64,000 nt of DNA from Flavicella sp965243265 (GCA_965243265.1 CBDEUL010000003.1:28814-92813), one strand, 5' to 3'. Positions 35,267 to 43,524 are shown, counted from the first letter of the stretch. Notes: a model not told the origin generated them from the sequence alone. A program made the numbers and translations.

Positions 35267-36190
35267 TTATTCTTTTTTAGAAATAACCAATTTGTAATAC
35301 CCTAGATAATTATTGTGTAAAAAATAAGGTAAAAATACACCTGCACTTAGCTGTTTGATAAATGCTAAAGGCAATAACCTTAGTTTTAAACAAATTTTTA
35401 AAAGCCAAGGGTAGCCTAAAGTTTTTTTAGCTCCGTTTTGAAAAACAGTCGCATTTGGTAAAATGTTTTGAGTGTAGTTTTTAAGTTCGTTTATCTGAAT
35501 TCCTTTTAGTTTTTGAGGATTTAGAACATCGTCTAGTTTTTGAAATTCACTCAAAGCAAACCCCCAACAGAATAATTTGTATGCTTGTTTATCAAAGTCT
35601 TTTATAAGGTCTTTTGCATTCTCTTTTACATACCCATCAAAGATGATAATTTTACCATTTTCGTTTAACTGTTTAGAGGCGTTTGATATTAATTCGAGTA
35701 AATTTTTAGAATGACATAGGGTTTCAATAGCAAAGATTAAATCATATTTTCGATCTTCTTTTACAGCGGAATCAAAATCATTTTGAATAAAATTTGCGTT
35801 TTTTACACCTTTAGATTTTGCATGGGTAATATTATTTGCCGTAAGATCTATGGCAGTAAAATTTTTAGCAGGGTTTTGTGTAGCTAAATAGTTGGTGTTA
35901 AAGCCCATTCCACATCCTAACTCTAAAATATCAGAATAGTTGTGTTTGTTAATGATATCATTAATAGAATTGGCTTGATATAGAAGCTTTTGTTTGTGAG
36001 GTGTTGTATTATCAAAGGAGATAGGCAAATGCATAGCCCCGTCAGGAGAATGAAATTTTTTATAGAAGAAAGCCGATTTTGAATAATAATTTTCAACTAC
36101 TTCACTAGACATGTTTTCGTTATAAACAGCTACTTTAGGTACTATTTTATAAATTCTAGAGCAGTATTCCTCTAATTTTTCGTAATTCAT
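35267..36190 (-). CDS. Class I SAM-dependent methyltransferase, cyclopropane-fatty-acid-synthase-like
   Basis: A 307-residue methyltransferase. Motif I is ILELGCGMGFNTNYLA; motif II is FTAIDLTANNI; the acidic motif IV region reads YDLIFAIETLCHSKN, then LNENGKIIIFDGY. A longer C-terminal part (about 200-307) carries hydrophobic segments (LLKICLKLRLLPLAF). The sequence shape is like small-molecule or lipid C-/O-methyltransferases such as those near CfaS. The substrate is unknown. The 291-nt gap upstream (36191-36481) is AT-rich and I see no other gene in it. Confidence 0.75.
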   Translation of the reverse strand: MNYEKLEEYCSRIYKIVPKVAVYNENMSSEVVENYYSKSAFFYKKFHSPDGAMHLPISFDNTTPHKQKLLYQANSINDIINKHNYSDILELGCGMGFNTNYLATQNPAKNFTAIDLTANNITHAKSKGVKNANFIQNDFDSAVKEDRKYDLIFAIETLCHSKNLLELISNASKQLNENGKIIIFDGYVKENAKDLIKDFDKQAYKLFCWGFALSEFQKLDDVLNPQKLKGIQINELKNYTQNILPNATVFQNGAKKTLGYPWLLKICLKLRLLPLAFIKQLSAGVFLPYFLHNNYLGYYKLVISKKE

Positions 36191-36481
36191 TTTCTTATGT
36201 TGTTAGGTCGGGAAATAATATAAAAACAATACATGTTAAGCTTTTTATGAAACCAGCTAGCATTTATGTTTTTCCAATACTTTTGTATTGTAAAACGATA
36301 ATTTATTTTTTCAATACAGGGCGAAAGATAGTGAATTGCTATGAATTTAGAGAAAGGGATTTAACTGTAAAGAAGTCCTGTTTCAATACTTTTTCTAACG
36401 TTGTAATGAACGGTGTTTTTTAGGACTTCAAAAAGAAAACTCTAACTAACATAAGAGGTATAGGTTAAACTCTTTTGTGGT

Positions 36482-37093
36482 TTAACCCTTAGGTTTTTCT
36501 TCATATTCAGGGCAATCTAATCGGATTTCTTGTTTTAATAAGTCTTTTTGAAGTAAATTACAATGGTCAATCGTTCCCTTTTTTTCATGAAACTTGCATC
36601 CATAACAGGTACGTTGAACACTTAAAACACCAGTACGATTTAATTTGTAAATCAGTTGGCTTAAAGTATCAAATAAGCTTTCTAATTGAGGTTCTGAAAA
36701 ATTATCAACTTGTTTTTTTAAGGGAGTTGAAAAATCAGATGTTTGAGAGACAATACCTTTTCCTAAATCGGAAAGTAATATAGAATAACTACGGCTATCG
36801 GGTGATGAAAAATCTTTTGTGATGAGTCCCTTTTTATCCAAAACTTTGATAGCGTCACTTACAGTTGGTTTGGTAACGTTAAATTCTTCTGCAAGGTGGC
36901 TAACTTTACAGAGGTCTTGTTTATGAAAAGCAATGAAAATAAGTATCTGAATTTGAATAGGGCTTAAGCCTACTAATTTGGCTTTTTCCCATAGCAGTAA
37001 TTTGAATACTTCTGAAATTCTTTCCAATCCTACTACGATTTTACTTGAAATATCCTTTTCTTGTTCTGCTGGGTTAAAAGTACTTTTCTTCAT
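36482..37093 (-). CDS. MarR-family regulator with a Cys-rich C-terminal tail
   Basis: A 203-residue MarR-type winged helix (residues about 30-145, recognition helix EFNVTKPTVSDAIKVLDKKGLI) followed by a Cys-rich tail with CYGCKF, DHCNL and DCPEYE (about 160-196). Four cysteines in C-x2-C...C...C suggest a bound metal or a redox switch. It is the last gene of a thioredoxin-like/secreted/DUF2024 cluster whose promoters share a TTAGGA-TCCTAA palindrome, one copy lying 40 nt upstream of this gene. Autoregulation and control of the neighbours is inferred. It is not a typical antibiotic-type MarR because of the tail. Confidence 0.8.
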   Translation of the reverse strand: MKKSTFNPAEQEKDISSKIVVGLERISEVFKLLLWEKAKLVGLSPIQIQILIFIAFHKQDLCKVSHLAEEFNVTKPTVSDAIKVLDKKGLITKDFSSPDSRSYSILLSDLGKGIVSQTSDFSTPLKKQVDNFSEPQLESLFDTLSQLIYKLNRTGVLSVQRTCYGCKFHEKKGTIDHCNLLQKDLLKQEIRLDCPEYEEKPKG

Positions 37094-37103
37094 AAATAAA
37101 AAT

Positions 37104-37128
37104 GCCTGTCAAAATTTGTTCGACAGGC
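37104..37128 (-). terminator. Hairpin after DUF2024, close to marR-like start
   Basis: Stem GCCTGTC / GACAGGC with an 11-base loop, followed on the minus strand by ATTTTTATTT. It lies 23 nt past the DUF2024 stop and only 10 nt before the regulator ATG, so it is either a terminator or an attenuator for the regulator gene. Confidence 0.6.
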
Positions 37129-37131
37129 AAA

Positions 37132-37147
37132 GTTAGTAATCCTAATT
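37132..37147. promoter_or_regulatory. Operator-like half-palindrome, marR-like gene
   Basis: GTTAGTAATCCTAATT, a degenerate version of the shared palindrome (TTAGGAATCCTAA core) found also at 38156-38193 and 38481-38497. It lies just upstream of the regulator gene and past the DUF2024 stop. Confidence 0.45.
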
Positions 37148-37150
37148 AAA

Positions 37151-37414
37151 TTAATTACAGTTTTCCATTTCTATAATAAAATAGCCTTTGCTTTTAATCG
37201 AGGCAATCATTTTTTGTGTAGCTTGTTCTATATGACAAAAACGACATTCATTTGTAGACAATTGAAGTGTTGTACACGTTTTTGTTTTTAGATAATCCAT
37301 ACCAAAATTAAGTACGGTACTTTCTTCTTTTATGTGTTCTGGTACTAGAATATCGAAATGCATTGTTTTACCATCATTTCTTTTTACATAGGTATCCCAA
37401 ATAGCAACTTTCAT
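37151..37414 (-). CDS. DUF2024 protein
   Basis: An 87-residue protein, with the start at ATG 37412-37414 (MKVAIWDTYVKRNDG); a longer frame exists but runs back into the upstream gene. The DUF2024 pattern is HFDILVPE and CRFCHIE (CxxC with a His). It begins 1 nt after the stop of the secreted-protein gene, so the two are co-transcribed. Its function is not known; a metal- or thiol-related role would fit the CxxCH and the neighbouring thioredoxin-like gene. Confidence 0.75.
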   Translation of the reverse strand: MKVAIWDTYVKRNDGKTMHFDILVPEHIKEESTVLNFGMDYLKTKTCTTLQLSTNECRFCHIEQATQKMIASIKSKGYFIIEMENCN

Positions 37415-37415
37415 T

Positions 37416-38141
37416 TTATTTACGTTTAATTTTATAAGGTAAAGATAAGTCACCACTAGCAATGCTAAAAACGTCATAGACCCCTAGTAAGGGTATATTT
37501 TCTTTACTTGTATTTACTTTCATAAATGCAGTTACACCATCGTAGTTAAAGTCTGTTTTATTATTTATGCGGTATTCTGGAACTATAACTTTTATGATGT
37601 TCTTTTGTGTGGTAACCGAGTAACCTGGAGAATCCATATACATGGGCATTCCTGGATTGGTTGCTGGTAAAACAACTGTTTGATCTGCTTTTTTAAATTG
37701 CTTGACAGATAGTCCTGCTGAAACTCGTTTGTCTTCGTGTAAAATAACCCAATGTGGATGCCAGGTAATACCATCGTTATCATATATTTGATCGTTATTT
37801 TCATCCCAAAGAGGAGTGTCATCAAAATCAGGGTGCGATGTTAATGCAAGTGCTACAATACCTGCTGTTTGATTAAAACCTACATCTGTTGGTTGTAAAT
37901 TTGTTGGAAATACATAACCTAAAACGGGGGCTCCATCTAGCTGACCTGCCTTTAAAGGAACAGTTTTTCCTGCGGTTCCTTGGACAGTAATTTCCCAAAC
38001 AGTAACTCCTAGGTTGGGATGGTGTGTTATAGTAACTTCATTTATTTTAAAGTCGTTATTGTTATAGGTTCTCTTTTGTGCACGGCTGTTATACGTGTTT
38101 AAAAGGAGTGTTGCTGAAAGTAATAGTAGTAGTAATTTCAT
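37416..38141 (-). CDS. Secreted protein of unknown function in the MarR cluster
   Basis: A 241-residue exported protein (signal MKLLLLLLSATLLLNTYNSRAQ). The mature part is beta-rich, with NEVTITHHPNLGVTVWEITV, a Trp/His-rich middle (ITWHPHWVILHEDKRVSAG) and DFNYDGVTAFMKV. I do not recognise the family. It starts 15 nt after a 14-bp perfect inverted repeat (38156-38193) that looks like the shared operator, so it is likely regulated by the MarR-type protein. Confidence 0.6.
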   Translation of the reverse strand: MKLLLLLLSATLLLNTYNSRAQKRTYNNNDFKINEVTITHHPNLGVTVWEITVQGTAGKTVPLKAGQLDGAPVLGYVFPTNLQPTDVGFNQTAGIVALALTSHPDFDDTPLWDENNDQIYDNDGITWHPHWVILHEDKRVSAGLSVKQFKKADQTVVLPATNPGMPMYMDSPGYSVTTQKNIIKVIVPEYRINNKTDFNYDGVTAFMKVNTSKENIPLLGVYDVFSIASGDLSLPYKIKRK

Positions 38142-38155
38142 AGTGAATTGTTTTT

Positions 38156-38193
38156 AAGTAGTTAGGAATACATATTAGGATTCCTAACTACTT
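38156..38193. promoter_or_regulatory. Perfect 14-bp inverted repeat, operator candidate
   Basis: AAGTAGTTAGGAAT (38156-38169) and ATTCCTAACTACTT (38180-38193). It contains two copies of the AGTTAGGAAT-type half-site seen upstream of two neighbouring genes. No T-tract follows in either direction, so it is not an intrinsic terminator; its position 15 nt before an ATG fits an operator. Confidence 0.55.
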
Positions 38194-38203
38194 GAGTTAA
38201 AAA

Positions 38204-38437
38204 TTATCCTTTTACATCTGCCATAGAGGCACCAAAATTAATGTGCAGTGTATTTCCATTTGGTGTTACCAATGCGGGTACTGAATTGACTCCTGCTTTT
38301 TCTGCTTCTACGATTCTTGATCGATCTTCGCCAATGTTGACAATTTCAACATTTTCTTTTCCTATTAAACTAATGATGTCATGCTCGGCACTTATACAAA
38401 CGGGACATCCTGCGTGATAAAAAATAGATTTATTCAT
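38204..38437 (-). CDS. Small thioredoxin/glutaredoxin-fold protein (CPVC)
   Basis: A 77-residue thioredoxin-like protein. The redox motif is GCPVCIS (CxxC, about residues 10-13), and the cis-Pro loop reads VNSVPALVTPNG. It has no signal peptide, so it is cytoplasmic. It leads the cluster with the secreted protein, DUF2024 and the MarR-type regulator, and an AGTTAGGAATCCTTACT palindrome lies 44 nt upstream. Small redox proteins of this type often act with a regulator that senses thiols or metals. Confidence 0.75.
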   Translation of the reverse strand: MNKSIFYHAGCPVCISAEHDIISLIGKENVEIVNIGEDRSRIVEAEKAGVNSVPALVTPNGNTLHINFGASMADVKG

Positions 38438-38480
38438 AATTACTGATATTTTAATTAGTGCATTATTGCATTACAAATAT

Positions 38481-38497
38481 AGTAAGGATTCCTAACT
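38481..38497. promoter_or_regulatory. Operator-like palindrome upstream of thioredoxin-like gene
   Basis: AGTAAGGATTCCTAACT is nearly self-complementary (AGTWAGGATTCCTWACT form). It is the third copy of the palindrome in this cluster and lies 44 nt before the ATG of the CPVC protein. Confidence 0.5.
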
Positions 38498-38622
38498 AAA
38501 AAAATAAATTCTATCTTTTTTTAATAAGTAACTTGATTTTAGTGTTCTATAAAGTGCTAAATCAAGTTTATTTTTTGGTAATGGTTATAGTTGTTTTTTT
38601 GAAGAGTGATAAAACTAAAAGT

Positions 38623-38802
38623 CTAAAGAGTACCCTTTTTTGAAATAACAAATAGTATAAATGTCAATAACCAGAATAGTTCATGAGGTTTAGAAATGGG
38701 ACGAATAATTGTAGTAAACTCAGGTATTTTATATGCTTTAAGAAAACCCAATAAATGGATACTTCCGTGTATGTCAATAAATAGTATCAAAGCGGTTTTC
38801 AT
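38623..38802 (-). pseudogene. Truncated small membrane protein (59 residues)
   Basis: Reads MKTALILFIDIHGSIHLLGF, then a basic/polar stretch and WLLTFILFVISKK. It matches the N-terminal region of a common Bacteroidota membrane family with a HGxIHLLGF-type helix and a second WLLxxxLF helix. Those proteins are usually longer, and this copy stops after the second helix. The following frames do not continue the pattern, so it looks like a remnant rather than a frameshift. No clear ribosome-binding site was noted. Confidence 0.45.
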
Positions 38803-38816
38803 TTTAACATGTGTTT

Positions 38817-39392
38817 TTATCTGAACTGTTTCGGTTTTAGCTTATTACTTGCATTTTCTGCGATTTCTGAAATTCTTTTCTGTCTTGTTTCAGGTCTTTT
38901 AGCAGAAGCAACCCAGTACAGTAAAATCTTTTTAACTGATTTACTGAGACTATCAAAATATTCAAAGGAGCCTTTATAATTTTTGAGCTTTTCTTTTAAA
39001 TCTTCTGGAATTATAAGAGCTTCAACGGTGTCTAAAATTATCCAAGAACCATTTTCTTTGGCAATTTCGATACTTCTGTATCCTTCTTCTTTCATAAGTT
39101 TTAGGTCAATTAAGGTTTTTACTTTTTCCTTATTTATTTTAGACCAATTACTTTTTGCTTTCCGTTTGCTAAAATACTGTTTGTATCTTTCACTGTCTAT
39201 TGTTCTTTTGGTACTATCAATCCAACCAAAACAAAGAGCTTCATCAACAGATTCACTCCAGCTTAGATTGTAATTTGGAGATTTTTTCTTGTAAAAAATA
39301 AGCCATACAGCCTCTTTGTCTTTATGGTTTAACTCTAGCCATTTTCTCCAATCTTTTTTGTTGTTAGGACAATATTCTTCAGTGTCTTTCAT
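38817..39392 (-). CDS. YdeI/OmpD-associated family protein
   Basis: A 191-residue cytoplasmic protein. The conserved segments are WRKWLELNHKDKEAVWLIFYKK, SWSESVDEALCFGWIDSTKR and YKQYFSKRKAKSNWSKINK, which define the YdeI/OmpD-associated (bacteriocin-protection-like) family. The C-terminus has the usual KRPETRQKRI. The biochemical activity is not settled. It lies 23 nt after the secreted protein at 39415. Confidence 0.8.
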   Translation of the reverse strand: MKDTEEYCPNNKKDWRKWLELNHKDKEAVWLIFYKKKSPNYNLSWSESVDEALCFGWIDSTKRTIDSERYKQYFSKRKAKSNWSKINKEKVKTLIDLKLMKEEGYRSIEIAKENGSWIILDTVEALIIPEDLKEKLKNYKGSFEYFDSLSKSVKKILLYWVASAKRPETRQKRISEIAENASNKLKPKQFR

Positions 39393-39414
39393 ATGCTTAA
39401 TTGAAGGGCTTGTT

Positions 39415-39861
39415 TTATAAGCTATCTTTCCAAGGTTTTATAAAAAAGCCTGCTAGTTTTCCTTTATCATTTAAAACTGCACGAACTTCGACATTTGATT
39501 CTGATTCAAAAAGACCTTTAAATCTGTAGATACTGAGTTTAGGATCTTTTTTATTTGCCAGTAAGGATTTAAATTTTAGCCCTTGATAATCTCCGAATAG
39601 GTTTTTGACTTGCTTGTATGCGCTTTTTTGAACTGTTTTATTGAGACCGTTGATCATTTCTTTGGTAGCCTCATTTTCTGTAAGCTTATAATACCCACCG
39701 TTTTTTTGTGCTGTTAAGATTTCTTCTGACAATTTTTTTACAGATTCTATTTCCTTTGTATTGAGGCTTGGTTTATCTACTTTTTTAAAATCTGAGAGTG
39801 TTTGACAACTCACCGAAGTCGTTATAAATAGAAGGATTATAAAACTAAAAAACTTTTTCAT
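39415..39861 (-). CDS. Small secreted protein, DUF3887-like pattern
   Basis: A 148-residue exported protein (signal MKKFFSFIILLFITTSVSCQ, possibly lipoprotein). The body shows an alpha-plus-beta pattern (LTENEATKEMINGLNKTVQK, then YQGLKFKSLLA and VEVRAVLNDKGKLAGFF). This resembles small DUF3887-type cone-fold proteins, but the match is by pattern only. It has no catalytic residues that I can identify. Confidence 0.5.
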   Translation of the reverse strand: MKKFFSFIILLFITTSVSCQTLSDFKKVDKPSLNTKEIESVKKLSEEILTAQKNGGYYKLTENEATKEMINGLNKTVQKSAYKQVKNLFGDYQGLKFKSLLANKKDPKLSIYRFKGLFESESNVEVRAVLNDKGKLAGFFIKPWKDSL

Positions 39862-39959
39862 TTTTTGCTTTTTAAGATTGTTGTTGAGATGGAGGTAAGG
39901 TTTGTGATATAGAAAAGAAGAATTAGTTTTTTAATTAAACCACAAAATCTATGTTGGTT

Positions 39960-40481
39960 TTATCCGTTTTGTCCATAAACATTTCTAACTCTAATACTAT
40001 TATATGTTTCATTTAGAATGTTTTCTAATTCGAAAATATTTTTTGCAGATAGTTCATTGTCTATAAGGAAAGTATATGAATTTTCGTTATTGTTTTGGTC
40101 TTTTATTTTTATGACATTTCGATTATACTGTGTAATTCTTGGTCTTTTCTCTCCCTTTTTACCTGTTAAGTATTCAATATCCATTTTTTTTATTTCTGAT
40201 AATTTAAACTCTATAACTGTCTCGTCTTCTTGGATTTTTAATGAATTTTTATTTATAATGATTGTTCCATTTTTTTTGTAAGGTTTTAAAAAGAAGAAAG
40301 ATATAATGGCAAGAAGAACTATTGAAAGACATACAAAAAATCCAATTATGACTAGTATTTGATTATCCACTCTCTTAAGAATTAATGTTAAAGCAAACAT
40401 TGGCATCAGTGAGGACATAATATATTTTATAAATTTTGTTTTTTTCTTGTCAAAAGTTACTAATTCAAATACAGCATTCAT
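39960..40481 (-). CDS. Two-helix membrane protein with PH-like domain
   Basis: A 173-residue protein with two hydrophobic segments (about 18-70: SSLMPMFALTLILK and ILVIIGFFVCLSIVLLAIIS), then a basic beta-rich region (KKNGTIIINKNSLKIQEDET, then VIKIKDQNNNENSYTFLI) that looks like a bacterial PH-type module. It has no known partner. It is followed downstream by ordinary sequence and preceded by the cassette boundary near 40507. Confidence 0.55.
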   Translation of the reverse strand: MNAVFELVTFDKKKTKFIKYIMSSLMPMFALTLILKRVDNQILVIIGFFVCLSIVLLAIISFFFLKPYKKNGTIIINKNSLKIQEDETVIEFKLSEIKKMDIEYLTGKKGEKRPRITQYNRNVIKIKDQNNNENSYTFLIDNELSAKNIFELENILNETYNSIRVRNVYGQNG

Positions 40482-40506
40482 TTTTCGTTATTTTTTTAAT
40501 TGTTTA

Positions 40507-40557
40507 CAACGGTTGGGCTAAACTGCGTTTTAATGCAGTTTAGGTTTTGTTGTAGTG
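40507..40557. repeat. 3' boundary of the methyltransferase cassette
   Basis: Contains CAACGGTTGGGC, a 9-bp stem CTAAACTGC / GCAGTTTAG with an 8-base loop (about 40518-40543), and the end motif GTTGTAGTG (40549-40557). That motif recurs inverted as CACTACAAC at 41140-41148. The motif overlaps the methyltransferase stop region. Confidence 0.65.
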
Positions 40558-41126
40558 TCGTTTTTCTTACCAATCAATAGTATAGAATCTCCGCCCTCAA
40601 ATTCTGCGTATTCCTCGATTAATAGAATTTCAAAGTGATTCTCAAAAAAAACTTTCAAAGAATCCATGGTGTGATAATTCACGAAAAGTCCCTTGAATAT
40701 TTCTGAGCCTTCTCCTTTCCAAAATGAATGGCAGATAATTCCATTTGCATTCAGAACATCAAATTGTCTATTAACTGAATCAGTAAGTTCATTGTCTTTG
40801 AGATGATGCATGACTTTATTCGAATAAACACCGTCAAACTTATCCTCAGTACTCAGCGTTACAGCATCTAATTCTATGAAATTTCCTTTCGGATTTTCAG
40901 AAATAAGATGACTTAGAAACTCATTTGAATTATCAGATCCTACGACATTATAATCTTTACTTAAGATGTTCCAATCAGTTCCCGGACCTGAACCAATTTC
41001 AAGTAAAGTTGAATTTAGCGGCAGGATTTTTTTAAGCTTTTTAATCAACTCTCCTCCATTTACATCTTTAGCTAGTCTGATGTATTCATTTACGGACTCT
41101 TTGGTTTTGTAATATTCTTCTGTCAT
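40530..41126 (-). CDS. Class I SAM-dependent methyltransferase, cassette-borne
   Basis: A 198-residue methyltransferase. Motif I is LLEIGSGPGTDWNILS, motif II is VVGSDNSNEFL, and motif IV is DGVYSNKVMHHLKDNELT. It belongs to the small UbiE/COQ5-like group with no clear substrate. It is a single gene enclosed by an inverted GTTGTAGTG/CACTACAAC pair (40549-40557 and 41140-41148) and by strong palindromes. Base composition is ordinary for the window. Gain as a cassette is inferred from the ends. Confidence 0.75.
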   Translation of the reverse strand: MTEEYYKTKESVNEYIRLAKDVNGGELIKKLKKILPLNSTLLEIGSGPGTDWNILSKDYNVVGSDNSNEFLSHLISENPKGNFIELDAVTLSTEDKFDGVYSNKVMHHLKDNELTDSVNRQFDVLNANGIICHSFWKGEGSEIFKGLFVNYHTMDSLKVFFENHFEILLIEEYAEFEGGDSILLIGKKNDTTTKPKLH

Positions 41127-41139
41127 TTTTTTGCCTATG

Positions 41140-41186
41140 CACTACAACGATTGAATAAACGTACTGGTACGTTTATTCAATCGTTG
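41140..41186. repeat. 5' boundary of the methyltransferase cassette: 20-bp perfect palindrome
   Basis: CACTACAAC (41140-41148) overlaps a perfect inverted repeat CAACGATTGAATAAACGTAC (41145-41164) with its complement (41167-41186) and a 2-base loop. On the plus strand it is followed by GGCTTTTTTTCTTT, so it could terminate plus-strand transcription, although the genes lie on minus. Its core GTACGTTTATTC matches GGTGCGTTTATCC at 17867-17879 with both arms changed together. Confidence 0.75.
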
Positions 41187-41218
41187 GGCTTTTTTTCTTT
41201 AAATATAAAGAATATAAA

Positions 41219-43522
41219 TTAAGGTTGTGCTTCTTTTTCTATTGTAATTACCACTGTTTTAGAAGCGGGAGTATTGCTAATTCTTGCTTTGTTTTGAAGC
41301 GGTACCAATACATTGGTTTCAGGAAAATAAGTGGCTGTACAGTTTTTAGGTATGTTGTAAGGAATTGCTAAAAAATGATGTGCTGTTCTTGTTTCTCCAT
41401 TAAAATGACTGGTTAAAGTTACCATGTCCTTTTTTTGAAGGTTTAGTTGTATCATATCGTCCTTATTCATTAGAACAACTCTGCGTTCATTTAAAATACC
41501 TCTGTATCTGTCGTTTAAACCATAAATGGTGGTGTTGTATTGATCGTGGGTACGGATGGTCATCATCAAAAACTGATTTTCTAACAATTCAATATCAGAT
41601 GTTTTGTTGCATGTAAAATTGGCTTTTCCTGTATAGGTACTACTAAAATCGTTCTCTCTGGCATTGTTTGGTAAATAAAAACCACCAGATTGTCTTACTC
41701 TTTTATTAAAGTTTTCAAAGCCAGGAATGGTTTTAGAAATAACCTCTCTTATGGTGTCGTAATTATTAGAAAAATTAGTCCAATTTGTAGTACTATTTTT
41801 AAGGGTTGCATTGGCAATTCCTGCAACAATAGCTGTTTCACTTTTTAGGTGTTCTGAAAGCGGTTTTAGATGTCCTGTAGATTTAGAAACAACACCCATT
41901 GAGTTTTCAACAGTAACAAATTGTTCTCCGTTTTTTTGAATGTCTTTTTCTGAACGTCCCAAACAAGGCAATATCAAAGCTTGTTTGCCATGAATAAGGT
42001 GACTTCTGTTGAGTTTGGTTGAAACATGTACGGTAAGTTCACAGTTTTTTAAAGCCTCTGCCGTAAATTCAGTATCAGGAGCAGCAGATATAAAATTACC
42101 TCCCATACCTAAGAAAAATTTCGCCTTTTTTTGGTGCATGGCTTCAATGGCTTCTACTACATCGTAACCGTGTGCTCTAGGAGCCGAGAATTGAAATTCT
42201 TTTTCAAGAGCATCTAAAAAAGCAGTTTTTGGTTTTTCCCAAATTCCCATAGTTCTATCGCCTTGTACGTTAGAATGCCCTCTTACAGGACAAGTTCCTG
42301 CTCCTTGTTTTCCAATACTTCCTTTTAAAAGCAACAGGTTTACAACTTCTCTAATATTATCTACTCCATTTTTATGTTGTGTGAGTCCCATTGCCCAGCA
42401 AACAATAATTTTTTTGTTTGTAGCAATAAGTTCTGTTGCCATTTTGATTTCTGAAAGTGAAATTCCAGATTTTTTTACCAGCTCATCAAGGTTTTCTTTT
42501 TCTAAATCTTGAATAAAAGCATCATACCCTAAAGTGTGCTTTTCAATAAATGTTTTGTCAAAAACAGTATTTGGAGCTTTTTGTTCCTTTTCTAAGAGCA
42601 GCAAGAGTATTGCTTTTAATAAAGCTACATCTCCGTTAATGGTTACTTGTAAAAATAAGTCGGTTAGTTGAGTCCCTTTCCTTACCCATTTTAAAGGGTT
42701 TTGAGGATCTTTAAAGTTTTGTAGTCCAACCTCAGGAAGTGGATTGATACTAATAATTTTTCCTCCATTTTTTTTAGTTCCTTCAAGAGCTTTAAGCATT
42801 CTAGGGTGGTTTGTTCCTGGGTTTTGCCCCATTACAATTACCAAATCGGCATGGTTAAAATCATCTAAAGTAACAGAGCCTTTTCCAATTCCTAAAGTTT
42901 CAGAAAGTGCAGCTCCGCTAGATTCATGACACATATTGGAACAGTCTGGCAAATTGTTGGTTCCAAATTGGCGTACAAACAATTGGTATAAATAAGCAGC
43001 TTCATTACTGGTTCTACCAGAGGTATAAAAAATAGCTTCGTTAGGATCTTTTAAATCATTTAAAGAATTTCCTATCATTTGAAAGGCTTTTTCCCACGAA
43101 ATGGCTTCGTAATGCTTGCTACCTTCTTTTAAAATTACAGGCTCTGTAATACGTCCCGATTTTCCCAATTCATAGTCAGAAAGTTCTCCAAGTTCGTCAA
43201 TGCTATGTGTTGCAAAAAACAGAGGAGAAACTCTATTTTTGGTAGCTTCTTCAGCAATGGCTTTGGCTCCGTTTTCACAATATTCTGCCAAAAATGCCCT
43301 TTTTTCATCAGGGTCTGGCCATGCACAACCAGGACAATCAAAACCTTCTTTTTGATTTATTTTAGCCAAGAGTCCAATACCTTTTGCAATACCTACTTCG
43401 TCTTTAATATGGGTGAGTGCAGATTGAATGGCTTTGAACCCTACAGATGATTCAGGAACTTTGGTCAATTCTATACCTGTTAATTTTTCAGGAGGTTGTG
43501 CAATGGTCTTTTTTTTAGTCAT
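41219..43522 (-). CDS. FdhF/YdeP-family molybdopterin oxidoreductase
   Basis: A 767-residue molybdopterin-guanine-dinucleotide enzyme of the formate-dehydrogenase-alpha-like YdeP group. The N-terminal FDCPGCAWPDP (about residues 60-70) is the family signature. NMCHESSGAALSETLG (about 199-214) is the Mo-ligand region with Cys, and GQNPGTNHPR and GQNPGTNH-type pterin-binding segments follow, then SNVQGDRTMG. It lacks a normal 4Fe-4S FdhA N-terminus. Paired with fdhD 2 nt upstream, it likely needs FdhD for cofactor sulfuration. Formate is the family-based guess; the true substrate of YdeP-type enzymes is not established. Confidence 0.85.
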   Translation of the reverse strand: MTKKKTIAQPPEKLTGIELTKVPESSVGFKAIQSALTHIKDEVGIAKGIGLLAKINQKEGFDCPGCAWPDPDEKRAFLAEYCENGAKAIAEEATKNRVSPLFFATHSIDELGELSDYELGKSGRITEPVILKEGSKHYEAISWEKAFQMIGNSLNDLKDPNEAIFYTSGRTSNEAAYLYQLFVRQFGTNNLPDCSNMCHESSGAALSETLGIGKGSVTLDDFNHADLVIVMGQNPGTNHPRMLKALEGTKKNGGKIISINPLPEVGLQNFKDPQNPLKWVRKGTQLTDLFLQVTINGDVALLKAILLLLLEKEQKAPNTVFDKTFIEKHTLGYDAFIQDLEKENLDELVKKSGISLSEIKMATELIATNKKIIVCWAMGLTQHKNGVDNIREVVNLLLLKGSIGKQGAGTCPVRGHSNVQGDRTMGIWEKPKTAFLDALEKEFQFSAPRAHGYDVVEAIEAMHQKKAKFFLGMGGNFISAAPDTEFTAEALKNCELTVHVSTKLNRSHLIHGKQALILPCLGRSEKDIQKNGEQFVTVENSMGVVSKSTGHLKPLSEHLKSETAIVAGIANATLKNSTTNWTNFSNNYDTIREVISKTIPGFENFNKRVRQSGGFYLPNNARENDFSSTYTGKANFTCNKTSDIELLENQFLMMTIRTHDQYNTTIYGLNDRYRGILNERRVVLMNKDDMIQLNLQKKDMVTLTSHFNGETRTAHHFLAIPYNIPKNCTATYFPETNVLVPLQNKARISNTPASKTVVITIEKEAQP

Positions 43523-43524
43523 GG

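Noticed and set aside
37415..37477. Longer N-terminus of DUF2024
   Set aside because: The extra 21 residues overlap the upstream gene and are hydrophobic; the family starts at MKVAIWDTYV.
41140..41186. Plain intrinsic terminator of fdhF
   Set aside because: The T-tract follows only on the plus strand, while fdhF and its neighbours lie on minus.
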